A program made the translations under genes and the position numbers. From the NCBI GenBank assembly GCA_028284495.1, contig JANQRP010000007.1, forward strand, positions 156,097-220,096: a stretch of DNA of 64,000 bases, in the 5' to 3' direction. Position 1 is the stretch's first letter; each line of letters opens with the position of its first letter. This stretch comes from Longimicrobiales bacterium (GTDB lineage: Bacteria; Gemmatimonadota; Gemmatimonadetes; Longimicrobiales; Gaopeijiaceae). This document shows positions 40,035-48,339 of this stretch, piece after piece. The notes under the pieces are model-generated. The model ran no database searches. It was not told the DNA's origin and was given only the letters and a program-made list of their open reading frames with translations.

Positions 40035-42638
40035 CTACATGCCGCCGTCCGCCCCGTCGTCCTGCATCGTGAGGCGGGGATCCTCGCCCTTCACGTACGT
40101 GTCGAGCCAGACCGTCCAGCGGGCCCACAGATCCATGGTGGTCTCGAGCGTGGCCGGTCCGTGGTCCTCGAAGGGGTACATGTAGAGCGACGCCGTCTTG
40201 CCGAGCACGTTCAGCGCGTGGAACATGCGCCGCGCGTGATCCGGGTGCGTCCCGACGTTGTGGTCGTCCATCCCGTGGTACATGAGGAGGGCGCCCGTCA
40301 GGCGATCGGCGACGAGGAAGGGCGACATCTCCAGGTAGACCTGCTCGGCCTCCCAGAGGTAGCGCCGCTCGCGCTGGAACGCAGCCGGCGTGAGCGTCCG
40401 GTTGTAGTTGCCATCGCCCGCGATGCCCGCCTTGAAGAACGGCGTGTGCACCATGGCGTTCGCCGTGCCGAACGCACCGTAGGAGTGGCCGCCGAGCCCG
40501 AGGCGCTCACGGTCCGCGAGACCCCGCTTGGCGATCGAGTCGATCACCGACGCGAGCGTGTTGCGCAGGTCCTGCACGTAGTTGTCGTTCGGCGTGTCCC
40601 CGCCCACGATCGGCAGGTCCGGCTCGACGACGGCGTAGCCGTGAAGCGTGAGGATCTGCATCGAGCGCGTGCCGATGTTCGGGAACGAGTTCTTGTTGAA
40701 GCGCTCGAAGCCCTCCGAGTAGTCCTCCTGATCCTCGTACTCGCTCGGGTAGAACCAGAACATCGCCGGCGGCGCCGGGTCACCCGGTGACCAGTCGACC
40801 GGCATCGTGACCTCGACCATCGACTCGAAGCCGTCGGGGCGCGTGATCATGAAGCGCTCCCGGTGCGTCGCGGTGATCTCCGGCGTCGGATCCTCGTTGA
40901 AGGTGACCTGGCGGTCCTCGCCCGTCTCGAGGTTCACGTAGTACTGGTTCGGGTACATGGTCGGCGAGCGGCGCTCCACGATCATCTCGTTCATGTCGCG
41001 GTCGAGCACCGTCTCGATCGACTCGTACACGTCCGCCGAGCTCTGCCAGATCCGCTCTGTCTCGCCCGTCATGATCTCGACGCGGTCGGCGAAGGGACGC
41101 GGTGCGTCCTCGTCCGGGTTCTCGAAGTACTGCGTGCCGGTGAGGAAGACCGACGACCCGTCGGCGCTGGTGCGGACGACGCGCCCACCGTTCGGACCCG
41201 ACATGTAGGCGAGCGCGCCCGGCTCTTCGGTGAGCTCCGTGTCGCCCTCCCGCTCGTACACGAGGTACTCCTCGTCCGGAGCGTTCAGATCCACGGCGTG
41301 GATCGTGACGGTGGCGTTCTGACCACCGCCGCGCCGTCGCGTCACGAAGAGCATGTCGCCGCTCGCGTCGAACGCCACGCCCTGCATCTGGCCCTCGACC
41401 GCGTAGACCTCCTCGATCGAATCCTCCGTGTAGGGAGGCAGCCAGAAGAAGAGCCGATCCATCCGGGGTTCGGCCTCTTCCTCCTGCTCCTCCTCCTGCT
41501 CCTCGTCGTCGCCCTCGGGCGCTGCGTCGCGGCGGAGGAACATCATCCCCGGCCCGCCGTCGGTCCGCCATGTGAGCGACCGCTTCTCCGGCGCCTCGTC
41601 CTCTTCCTCGTCGTCGTCGTCGTTGTTCACGGCCGACTCGCGAAGCTCGCTCTCGTTCAGGACCTCGACGACGGTGCCGTCCCGGGTCCACAGCTCGGTC
41701 TTCGAGCCGACGCTCGAGGCGGGCACGATGTACGAGAAGGGCCCGTCCATGTAGGAGACCTCGAAGAGCTGGCCGTCGGGCGACGCGTCGATGGACGAGA
41801 GCATCGCCTCGGGTCCGATCCGCTCCACGTCACGCGAATCGACATCGATCGCGGCGAGCTGGCCGGTTGCGAAGTACCTGATCGTCTCGATCTCCCAGGG
41901 GTCCTCGAGCAGATCGAAGTACGTGCGGAGCCGGTTTTCGGTGTCCGTCGTGAGGCGCACCATCGGCGTCTCCGGCACCGCCGGCTTGGCCGGCGGCGGG
42001 CCCTGGTTCTCGGGACGCAGCACCACGAAGATCTCGCTCCCGTCCTGCGACCACTCGAAGCCGGTCACGTTCGTCGCCAGCAGGTAGTCGCGGGTCACCT
42101 GCCGGCTGTCGCCGTCGGAGGCATCCGCCACGTAGACGTGCGTGCCGTCGTCGAAGTGCGCGAGGAACCCGATCTGCGAGCCGTCGGGCGACCACGACGC
42201 GCCCGACACGCGGGCTCCGTCCGGCACCTCGATGTCAATGGTCTGCTGGCCGTCCCGGTGGACCAGCTGGAAGCCGGCCGAGTTTCGCGTCGTGAGTCGG
42301 CGGTTCCGGTACGCGGCCGGGTCGATCCGCCAGGCACCGAGGTTCAGGTGCGGCTTGGCGAACGACTCGAGCCTGGGCAGCCCATCGGAAACGGTCTGGA
42401 GGAACCAGGTGTTCGTCGGGTCGCCGTTGCCGAGGCTGACCCGGTTGCCCGTCTGGGCGAGCACCGCGGCGGCGATATGGGCGGGCGGTTCGAGGTAGTC
42501 CTCGGTGACGATCGCCGCCGGCACGGCCGCCAGCTCTTCACGATCGGCGTTCTGTGCGACCGCGGGTGCGGCAGCGAACGAGAAGGCCAGCGCGGCGAAG
42601 GGCACGCCGCGCACGAAGTCGAACATTCGACGATCCAC
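40035..42638 (-). CDS. Secreted S9 prolyl oligopeptidase with acidic insertions
   Basis: The 867-residue protein starts at a GTG (42638) with GGAGGT (42646-42651) 7 nt upstream, the best start in the frame; earlier and later ATGs lack this. A signal peptide (to about residue 29, AAAPAVAQ) precedes a beta-propeller. This contains two very acidic stretches near 345-390 (NNDDDDEEEDE and DDEEQEEEQEEE). The hydrolase domain has the nucleophile Ser719 in GGHSYGAFG, with the Asp probably in HGMDDHNVG and the His in FEDHGP. It resembles DPP/acylaminoacyl-peptidase-like S9 enzymes of Gemmatimonadota. A clear promoter lies upstream; a terminator-like hairpin follows. Confidence 0.88.
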   Translation of the reverse strand: MDRRMFDFVRGVPFAALAFSFAAAPAVAQNADREELAAVPAAIVTEDYLEPPAHIAAAVLAQTGNRVSLGNGDPTNTWFLQTVSDGLPRLESFAKPHLNLGAWRIDPAAYRNRRLTTRNSAGFQLVHRDGQQTIDIEVPDGARVSGASWSPDGSQIGFLAHFDDGTHVYVADASDGDSRQVTRDYLLATNVTGFEWSQDGSEIFVVLRPENQGPPPAKPAVPETPMVRLTTDTENRLRTYFDLLEDPWEIETIRYFATGQLAAIDVDSRDVERIGPEAMLSSIDASPDGQLFEVSYMDGPFSYIVPASSVGSKTELWTRDGTVVEVLNESELRESAVNNDDDDEEEDEAPEKRSLTWRTDGGPGMMFLRRDAAPEGDDEEQEEEQEEEAEPRMDRLFFWLPPYTEDSIEEVYAVEGQMQGVAFDASGDMLFVTRRRGGGQNATVTIHAVDLNAPDEEYLVYEREGDTELTEEPGALAYMSGPNGGRVVRTSADGSSVFLTGTQYFENPDEDAPRPFADRVEIMTGETERIWQSSADVYESIETVLDRDMNEMIVERRSPTMYPNQYYVNLETGEDRQVTFNEDPTPEITATHRERFMITRPDGFESMVEVTMPVDWSPGDPAPPAMFWFYPSEYEDQEDYSEGFERFNKNSFPNIGTRSMQILTLHGYAVVEPDLPIVGGDTPNDNYVQDLRNTLASVIDSIAKRGLADRERLGLGGHSYGAFGTANAMVHTPFFKAGIAGDGNYNRTLTPAAFQRERRYLWEAEQVYLEMSPFLVADRLTGALLMYHGMDDHNVGTHPDHARRMFHALNVLGKTASLYMYPFEDHGPATLETTMDLWARWTVWLDTYVKGEDPRLTMQDDGADGGM

Positions 42639-42645
42639 GAGTGGG

Positions 42646-42651
42646 ACCTCC
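42646..42651 (-). promoter_or_regulatory. Shine-Dalgarno site fixing the S9 peptidase start
   Basis: GGAGGT on the minus strand, 7 nt before a GTG at 42638. It makes that GTG preferable to the ATG at 42653 (upstream of the site) and to the ATG at 42626 (19 nt away). Confidence 0.7.
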
Positions 42652-42660
42652 ATTCGGGTT

Positions 42661-42730
42661 GATCACGTGCGGGTCCGCCGCGCGCGAGGGCGCCCGCGGC
42701 AGGGAGGAGACAGTACGGGGACACGTGATC
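42661..42730. promoter_or_regulatory. Pair of inverted 9-bp CACGTG sites around the S9 peptidase start site
   Basis: GATCACGTG (42661-42669) and CACGTGATC (42722-42730) are perfect reverse complements 61 bp apart. The upstream copy lies in the spacer between the -35 and -10 elements of the S9 peptidase promoter, the other in the transcribed leader. Two sites in this arrangement suit a repressor that bridges them. Confidence 0.5.
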
Positions 42731-42738
42731 CCGGTCAA
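42710..42738 (-). promoter_or_regulatory. Sigma70-like promoter of the S9 peptidase gene
   Basis: On the minus strand TTGACC (42733-42738) and TACTGT (42710-42715) are separated by exactly 17 nt. Transcription would start near 42703, about 65 nt before the GTG at 42638. The -10 matches the consensus at the first two and last positions. Confidence 0.6.
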
Positions 42739-42770
42739 ACCGTTGAGGGACCGGTCAACCCGTTGAAGGG
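42731..42770. repeat. Two tandem 20-bp imperfect repeats
   Basis: The units 42731-42750 and 42751-42770 match at 17 of 20 positions (both CCGGTCAA-x-CCGTTGA-x-GG). Each contains TCAA-N4-TTGA-like dyads and a minus-strand TTGACC. One of these is the -35 of the S9 peptidase promoter and the other lies exactly 20 bp upstream. They lie between the ALDH stop (42861) and the peptidase. Confidence 0.7.
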
Positions 42771-42860
42771 CCGGGGTTTGGGTCCCGCGCAGCGGGCCGG
42801 GTGCAAGACCGTACAGCGACGGCCGGCCGGGCGCGGAGGTACCGACCGGCGGATGGGCGG

Positions 42861-44420
42861 TCAGCCGAACGTGATGCCCTGGGCGAGCGGAAGGTCGGTC
42901 GACCAGTTCACCGTGTTGGTCTGGCGCCGCATGTACGCCTTCCACGCGTCCGAGCCGGACTCGCGCCCGCCACCCGTGTCCTTCTCGCCGCCGAACGCTC
43001 CCCCGATCTCCGCGCCCGACGTGCCGATGTTGACGTTGGCGATTCCGCAGTCGGAGCCGCGGTGGGAGAGGAAGTACTCGATCTCGCGGACGTGATCGGA
43101 GAAGATCGCGGACGAGAGGCCCTGGGGGACGTCGTTGTGAATCCGCATCGCCTCCGCCATCTCCGCGATGGCGGCCTCGCCGCTCGCGTCGGCCGAGCCG
43201 TACTCGAGGACGTACAGGATCGGCGCGAACGTCTCGTGCTGCACGATCTCGAACTCGTTGCGGGCGAGCGCGATGCAGGGCGTGACATATCGGCCGCCCG
43301 GGTAGTCGTCGCCGTCGAGCCGCTCGCCGCCGAACAGGATCTCGCCGCCCTCCTCGACCACCTTCGCCTTCGCCGCCATCATCACCTCGACGGCGTCCTC
43401 GTTCAGCACCGGCCCGACGAGCGTCGAGTCGTCGAGCGGGTCGCCGATCTTCACGTCTCCGTAGGCGCGGACCAGCCGCTCCACGAGTTCGTCCTTCCTC
43501 GACGCGTGGACGATGATCCGACGCGTGCTCGTGCAGCGCTGCCCGGCGGTTCCGCACGACCCGAAGAGAATGGCCGGAAGCGCCAGATCGAGGTTCGCGT
43601 GCGGCGTGACGATGATCGCGTTGTTGCCGCCGAGCTCGAGGATGGTCTTCCCCAGCCGACCCCCGACCACCTCTCCCACCCGCCGGCCCATGCGCGTCGA
43701 GCCGGTCGCCGACACGAGCGGGATACGCTCGTCGTGAATGAGGCGCTCGCCGATGGTCGGCCCATCGCCCACGATCAGCGAGAAGATCGCCGGATCGACG
43801 CCGTTCTCGCGGCAGACCTCGGCCGCGATCTTCGTGACGGCGACGGCCGTGAGCGGAGTCCGCTCGGACGGCTTCCACACGCACGCGTCCCCGCAGACGG
43901 CGGCCAGCGCGGCGTTCCAGCTCCACACCGCCACGGGGAAGTTGAAGGCCGAGATGATCCCCACGACGCCGAGCGGATGCCACTGCTCGCGCATGTGATG
44001 GTCCTCCCGCTCGGAAGCGAGGGTCAGCCCGTAGAGCTGGCGGGAGAGACCGACGGCAAAGTCGCAGATGTCGATCATCTCCTGTACCTCCCCCTTCCCC
44101 TCGGCCAGGATCTTCCCCATCTCGAGCGTCACCAGCGCGCCGAGGGCGTCCTTCTTCTCCCGAAGCCTGTTGCCCAGCTGGCGGACGACCTCGCCACGCT
44201 TCGGCGCAGGTACCGTCCGCCACTCGAGGAACGCCTCGTGCGCGCGCGCCACGATCCGGTCGTATTCGTCCGAGGTGACCTGTCGGACGGCGCCGAGACG
44301 CGTCCCGTCCACCGGGGTGTCGATCTCGAGGGCGGGGCCCGAGCCGAGCCACTCGCCGTCGAAACCGCCGAGGTTTTCGTGGTCGAGTCCGAGCTCGGAG
44401 AGGATCTGGTCGCGCGTCAT
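42861..44420 (-). CDS. ALDH7-family aldehyde dehydrogenase (aminoadipate-semialdehyde type)
   Basis: The 519-residue protein is a full-length aldehyde dehydrogenase. The NAD-binding motif is GVVGIISAFNFPVAVWSWN, the catalytic Glu is in KTILELGGNN, and the nucleophile is Cys296 in GTAGQRCTSTRR. The terminal signature SDAWKAYMRRQTNTVNWSTDLPLAQGI belongs to ALDH7A1/antiquitin, which oxidises 2-aminoadipate 6-semialdehyde (piperideine-6-carboxylate) in lysine breakdown. No other lysine-degradation gene is visible nearby, so in vivo it may act as a general aldehyde detoxifier. ATG at 44420; the 207-nt region upstream is shared with a divergent secreted protein gene. Confidence 0.93.
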   Translation of the reverse strand: MTRDQILSELGLDHENLGGFDGEWLGSGPALEIDTPVDGTRLGAVRQVTSDEYDRIVARAHEAFLEWRTVPAPKRGEVVRQLGNRLREKKDALGALVTLEMGKILAEGKGEVQEMIDICDFAVGLSRQLYGLTLASEREDHHMREQWHPLGVVGIISAFNFPVAVWSWNAALAAVCGDACVWKPSERTPLTAVAVTKIAAEVCRENGVDPAIFSLIVGDGPTIGERLIHDERIPLVSATGSTRMGRRVGEVVGGRLGKTILELGGNNAIIVTPHANLDLALPAILFGSCGTAGQRCTSTRRIIVHASRKDELVERLVRAYGDVKIGDPLDDSTLVGPVLNEDAVEVMMAAKAKVVEEGGEILFGGERLDGDDYPGGRYVTPCIALARNEFEIVQHETFAPILYVLEYGSADASGEAAIAEMAEAMRIHNDVPQGLSSAIFSDHVREIEYFLSHRGSDCGIANVNIGTSGAEIGGAFGGEKDTGGGRESGSDAWKAYMRRQTNTVNWSTDLPLAQGITFG

Positions 44421-44627
44421 CGGTCTGCGTGTGGGTCGAAGTGCATGTCGGGACGCCGGTACCGCGGCGGGGACCCCGGCCTCCGGGACGCCGGGTGCGG
44501 GCCGCGGTGTCGGAGTCGGGTCCCGAGGGTGGCGGAGCCCCCTAACCTCTCACACAGGCCCGAGGTCGGGAACCACCCCGGCCAGCCCGCAATGACCCTC
44601 CGACCCCTCTCCGGAGTACATTCCGCC

Positions 44628-45101
44628 ATGACCCGTTCCCGATCGCTCGCCGTCGTGCTGCCGGCCCTCGCCGTGCTCCTCGCCGCCCCGCGCAGCGCCA
44701 GCGCGCAGGGCCCGATGGAGCTCCTGCGCGTCATCCGACAGGGAGGCGGGTGGATCTCGCTGCCCATCAACGAGGGCGTCGCCGACCTCACGTCGGACAC
44801 GGTGCCCACGCTCGGCGTCGCGCTCGCCGGATGCGTCACCGTGTGGCCGGGCCACTCGGGGACGTGGATACTGGAGGCGACCGACCCGCTGAACGAGCAG
44901 GGGCTGGAAGCCACGGCGACCCCCGGCGAAGGCGTTCCCTTCTCCTATCAGACGGGACCCCGGTCCGTGCTCGACGTCCGCGTGCGCTGGAGCGAGCCGC
45001 GCGACACCACGCTCCACCTCTGGGTCGGCCTCGACGTCCCCACGTCGCGCGAGGACCCCTGCACGCCGCGGTATCGGAAGAGTTCGGGCGGGGAGTCGTA
45101 G
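44628..45101 (+). CDS. Small secreted protein of unknown family
   Basis: The 157-residue product has a signal peptide (residues 1-26, cleavage after RSASA) and then an all-beta domain of about 130 residues with no motif I recognise. Two Cys residues (AGCVTVW and EDPCTPRY) could bridge. The start is the ATG at 44628 with GGAG 11 nt upstream; an ATG at 44592 in the same frame lacks a signal peptide directly after it. It is divergent from the ALDH gene and upstream of the BNR-repeat protein by 91 nt. Export is clear, function is not. Confidence 0.7.
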   Translation: MTRSRSLAVVLPALAVLLAAPRSASAQGPMELLRVIRQGGGWISLPINEGVADLTSDTVPTLGVALAGCVTVWPGHSGTWILEATDPLNEQGLEATATPGEGVPFSYQTGPRSVLDVRVRWSEPRDTTLHLWVGLDVPTSREDPCTPRYRKSSGGES

Positions 45102-45192
45102 CTCCGGCGGGCCTCCTCGATGCTTGCCTCCCGCCGGGTCGCCCCCCCTCTTTCGGGGTTCCTGGACCGTACCCGCAACCGATACGCCCGTG

Positions 45193-48100
45193 ATGCGCCA
45201 CCGCCCCATTGCGACCCTCGTCCGGTCGCTCGCTCTCCTGATCGCCCCGGCCCTGCTGCTGCCCCTGCCGGCCCTGGCCCAGTCCGCGCCCGCGGCGCTG
45301 GCCCGCGTCGCCGACCAGCTCGAATTCCGCGAGATCGGCCCCACGGTCATGGGTGGCCGCATCTCGGACATCGACGCCGTCGAGTCCGACCCGTCGACGT
45401 TCTACGTCGCCACCGCGTCGGGAGGCGTGTGGAAGACCACCAACATGGGCGTCTCCTTCGAGCCGATCCTCTCCGACGCATCGACGGCGTCCATCGGCGA
45501 CGTGACGATCGCCCAGAACGACCCGGACGTGGTCTGGGTCGGGACGGGAGAGCCGCAGAACCGGCAGTCGTCTCCCTGGGGGAACGGGGTGTACCTCTCG
45601 ACCGACGCCGGCGCCACGTGGTCGCACGTCGGCCTCGAGGCGACGCACCACATCTCGCGCATCCAGGTCGATCCCCGCGACGCGATGACCGCCTACGTGG
45701 GCGCCGTCGGCGAGCTCTGGGACGCGAACCCCGAGCGCGGCGTGTTCAAGACGACCGACGGGGGGCAGTCGTGGGAAAGGGTCCTCTTCGTCGACGACAT
45801 GACCGGGGTGATCGACCTCGTCATGGATCCGAGCGACCCGAACACGCTGTTCGCGGCCACGTACCAGCGGCAGCGGAAGGCGTGGGGATTCAACGGCGGC
45901 GGACCGGGGTCGGGTATCTGGCGCACGACGGACGGAGGCGCGAACTGGGAGCGACTCGAGACCGGACTGCCGGAGGGCGACCTCGGGCGGATCGGGCTCG
46001 ACGTGTGGCGCACGAATCCGGACTACGTCTACGCCATCGTCGAGGCCGAAACGCGGGGTGACGACGGAGAGACCGGGGTGTACCGGTCGATGGACGGCGG
46101 CGACACGTGGGAGCACCTCAACCCCACGAATTCCCGTCCGATGTACTACTCGCAGATCCGGGTCGACCCCCTCGACAACTCTCGGATCTATCTCGGCGGC
46201 GTGAATCTCTACCGGACGAACGACGGCGGCGAGACGTTCACCGACGACGCGTCGCGGGGGGTCCATCTCGACCACCACGCTCTCTGGATCAACCCGACCA
46301 ATCCCGAGCACCTGCTGCTCGGCAGCGACGGCGGCGTATCGATCTCGTGGGATCGCTCCGACAACTGGTTCCAGTTCCGGAATCTCCCGCTCGCGCAGTT
46401 CTACGAGGTCGGCGTCGACATGCGAATCCCGTATCACGTCTGCGGGGGGCTGCAGGACAACGGGTCGTGGTGCGCACCCTCCGACTCCTGGTCGAACGAG
46501 GGCATCCGCACCCGGCACTGGTACAACATCAGCGGTGGCGACGGGTTCTTCACGGAGATGAGCACCGGGGATCACCGCTTCATGTTCACGGAGTCCCAGG
46601 GCGGGGCCGTCTCACGCCTGGACACCCGGACGCTGGAGCGGCTCGGCGCGCGCCCGCCCCTCCCGGAGGATTCGGACATCGAGGAGCGGCGGTTCAACTG
46701 GAACACCCCGATTCTCCTCTCGGAGCACGACCGGAACACCGTCTACGTCGGCGCGAACTTTCTTTCGAAGTCGACGGATCTGGGGATCTCGTGGGAGGCC
46801 ATCAGCGGGGACAACTCCTGGGCGATCGATCGCGACACGCTCGTCATCATGGGCGTTCCCGGCGCCGAGCCGCAGCGCTCGCGCAACGACGGACAGTCGA
46901 ACTACGGCAACATCACCGCCATCGCGGAGTCCCCGGTGGACGCCGACGTGCTCTGGACCGGATCGGACGACGGGCGGCTGATGGTGACGCGGGCCGGCGG
47001 AGGCACGTGGGAGGACGTGACGTCGAACGTCGCCGGCGTTCCGCCGTTCACCTACGTCACGCGCATCGTGGCGTCGCACCGGGACGCGGGCACCGCCTAC
47101 GTGGCCTTCGACGGGCACCGCGACGGCGACTTCTCCACCCACCTCCATCGGACGCGCGACTACGGCCAGTCCTGGGAGGAGATCGAGAACGGACTGCCCG
47201 AGATGTCGCTGAACGCGATCGCACAGCACCACCGAAACGCCGACCTCCTCTTCGTGGGGAACGAGCTCGGGGTGTGGGTGAGCATCGACGAAGGCGATAG
47301 CTGGACCGAGCTCGAAGCCGGGCTGCCCACGGTCCCGGTGGACGACATCGAGATCCACCCGCGGGACAACGACCTCGTGCTCGGCACCCACGGTCGAGGG
47401 ATCTGGATCCTGGACGACATCGGTGCCCTCGAGATGCTGACCCCGTACCTCCTGGAGGCCGACGCCGCGGGAGACGAGGTCTTCACGGTGGCGCCCATCG
47501 CGCCGGCCTACAGCCGCAACACGCAGGGCATCCAGCAGTGGACGCCGGGGTACTTCGAAGCCGACAACGGCGAGGACGGCGAGGCGCTCATCCAGATGTG
47601 GGTGGGCGATGCGATGGCCGATCGCGCGACGAACGCCCACGTGGTCATCGCGAACGCGGCGGGTACGCCGATCCGCGAGTTCGAGCTGGACGAGCTCGCC
47701 CCGGGGCTGAACCGAGATGCGTGGGACCTGAGGATGGCGATGCAGGGCGAGGATGGCGAGTGGTGGCCGACCGGTCCGCGCGTGATGCCGGGAACGTATC
47801 GGGCGATGGTCACGCTTCAGGACGAGAACGGTGAGGCCGTCAGCGAGACCGCGGTCCGGAGCCTCGAGGTCATCCTCGATCCACGCGGCGGCCTCACGCG
47901 CGCCGAGATCACGGCTCGAAACGACGCGTCGATGGAGAGCTACCGGCTCTGGGCGCCGGCCACGCTCGCGGGGCGGGCGCTGGGACGCGTGGACGCGGCG
48001 CTCGACGACGTGGAGGAGGCACTCGAGGACCAGGCGGACCCCGATCAGGACCGGCTCCGGGCGGTGCAGGGCGCCCGGGAGCGCATCGAGGAGCTCGACG

Positions 48101-48339
48101 ACGCCCTGGGTGGCGCCGACGACGGCGGCAGCGTCTGGCAGAACATCCAGCGCACCAGCTTCCCCGTCGAGGCGGCTTGGCTCGCCGACATCGAGGAGTC
48201 GTGGGAGAAGCTGCCTGCCGCGATTCGCGCGGTGAACGACTGGATCGCGAACGAGGCGCCCGACGTGCTTGAGCTCATCCCGGAGGGCGACCGGCCGGAT
48301 CTGGAGCCGGCTCCGGTTCCGGCGCGCGGGGGGATGTGA
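45193..48339 (+). CDS. Secreted BNR/Asp-box (sortilin, VPS10-like) repeat protein
   Basis: The 1048-residue protein has a signal peptide (to about residue 30, LPALAQ) and a propeller-rich body. About ten Asp-box-like motifs follow the SxDxGxxW pattern (STDAGATW, TTDGGQSW, TTDGGANW, SMDGGDTW, TNDGGETF, STDLGISW, TRDYGQSW, SIDEGDSW and others) over roughly residues 60-730. A C-terminal region has a predicted helix/coiled coil (VDAALDDVEEALEDQ). Members are often annotated as glycosyl hydrolases, but the catalytic residues of sialidases are not recognisable, so binding or peptidase-associated roles are as likely. The first codon could be GTG at 45190. It overlaps the DUF885 gene (GTGA). Confidence 0.85.
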   Translation: MRHRPIATLVRSLALLIAPALLLPLPALAQSAPAALARVADQLEFREIGPTVMGGRISDIDAVESDPSTFYVATASGGVWKTTNMGVSFEPILSDASTASIGDVTIAQNDPDVVWVGTGEPQNRQSSPWGNGVYLSTDAGATWSHVGLEATHHISRIQVDPRDAMTAYVGAVGELWDANPERGVFKTTDGGQSWERVLFVDDMTGVIDLVMDPSDPNTLFAATYQRQRKAWGFNGGGPGSGIWRTTDGGANWERLETGLPEGDLGRIGLDVWRTNPDYVYAIVEAETRGDDGETGVYRSMDGGDTWEHLNPTNSRPMYYSQIRVDPLDNSRIYLGGVNLYRTNDGGETFTDDASRGVHLDHHALWINPTNPEHLLLGSDGGVSISWDRSDNWFQFRNLPLAQFYEVGVDMRIPYHVCGGLQDNGSWCAPSDSWSNEGIRTRHWYNISGGDGFFTEMSTGDHRFMFTESQGGAVSRLDTRTLERLGARPPLPEDSDIEERRFNWNTPILLSEHDRNTVYVGANFLSKSTDLGISWEAISGDNSWAIDRDTLVIMGVPGAEPQRSRNDGQSNYGNITAIAESPVDADVLWTGSDDGRLMVTRAGGGTWEDVTSNVAGVPPFTYVTRIVASHRDAGTAYVAFDGHRDGDFSTHLHRTRDYGQSWEEIENGLPEMSLNAIAQHHRNADLLFVGNELGVWVSIDEGDSWTELEAGLPTVPVDDIEIHPRDNDLVLGTHGRGIWILDDIGALEMLTPYLLEADAAGDEVFTVAPIAPAYSRNTQGIQQWTPGYFEADNGEDGEALIQMWVGDAMADRATNAHVVIANAAGTPIREFELDELAPGLNRDAWDLRMAMQGEDGEWWPTGPRVMPGTYRAMVTLQDENGEAVSETAVRSLEVILDPRGGLTRAEITARNDASMESYRLWAPATLAGRALGRVDAALDDVEEALEDQADPDQDRLRAVQGARERIEELDDALGGADDGGSVWQNIQRTSFPVEAAWLADIEESWEKLPAAIRAVNDWIANEAPDVLELIPEGDRPDLEPAPVPARGGM

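Noticed and set aside
45193..48339. Calling the BNR-repeat protein a sialidase
   Set aside because: The Asp-box repeats are clear but the Arg triad and catalytic Tyr/Glu layout of sialidases are not recognisable.
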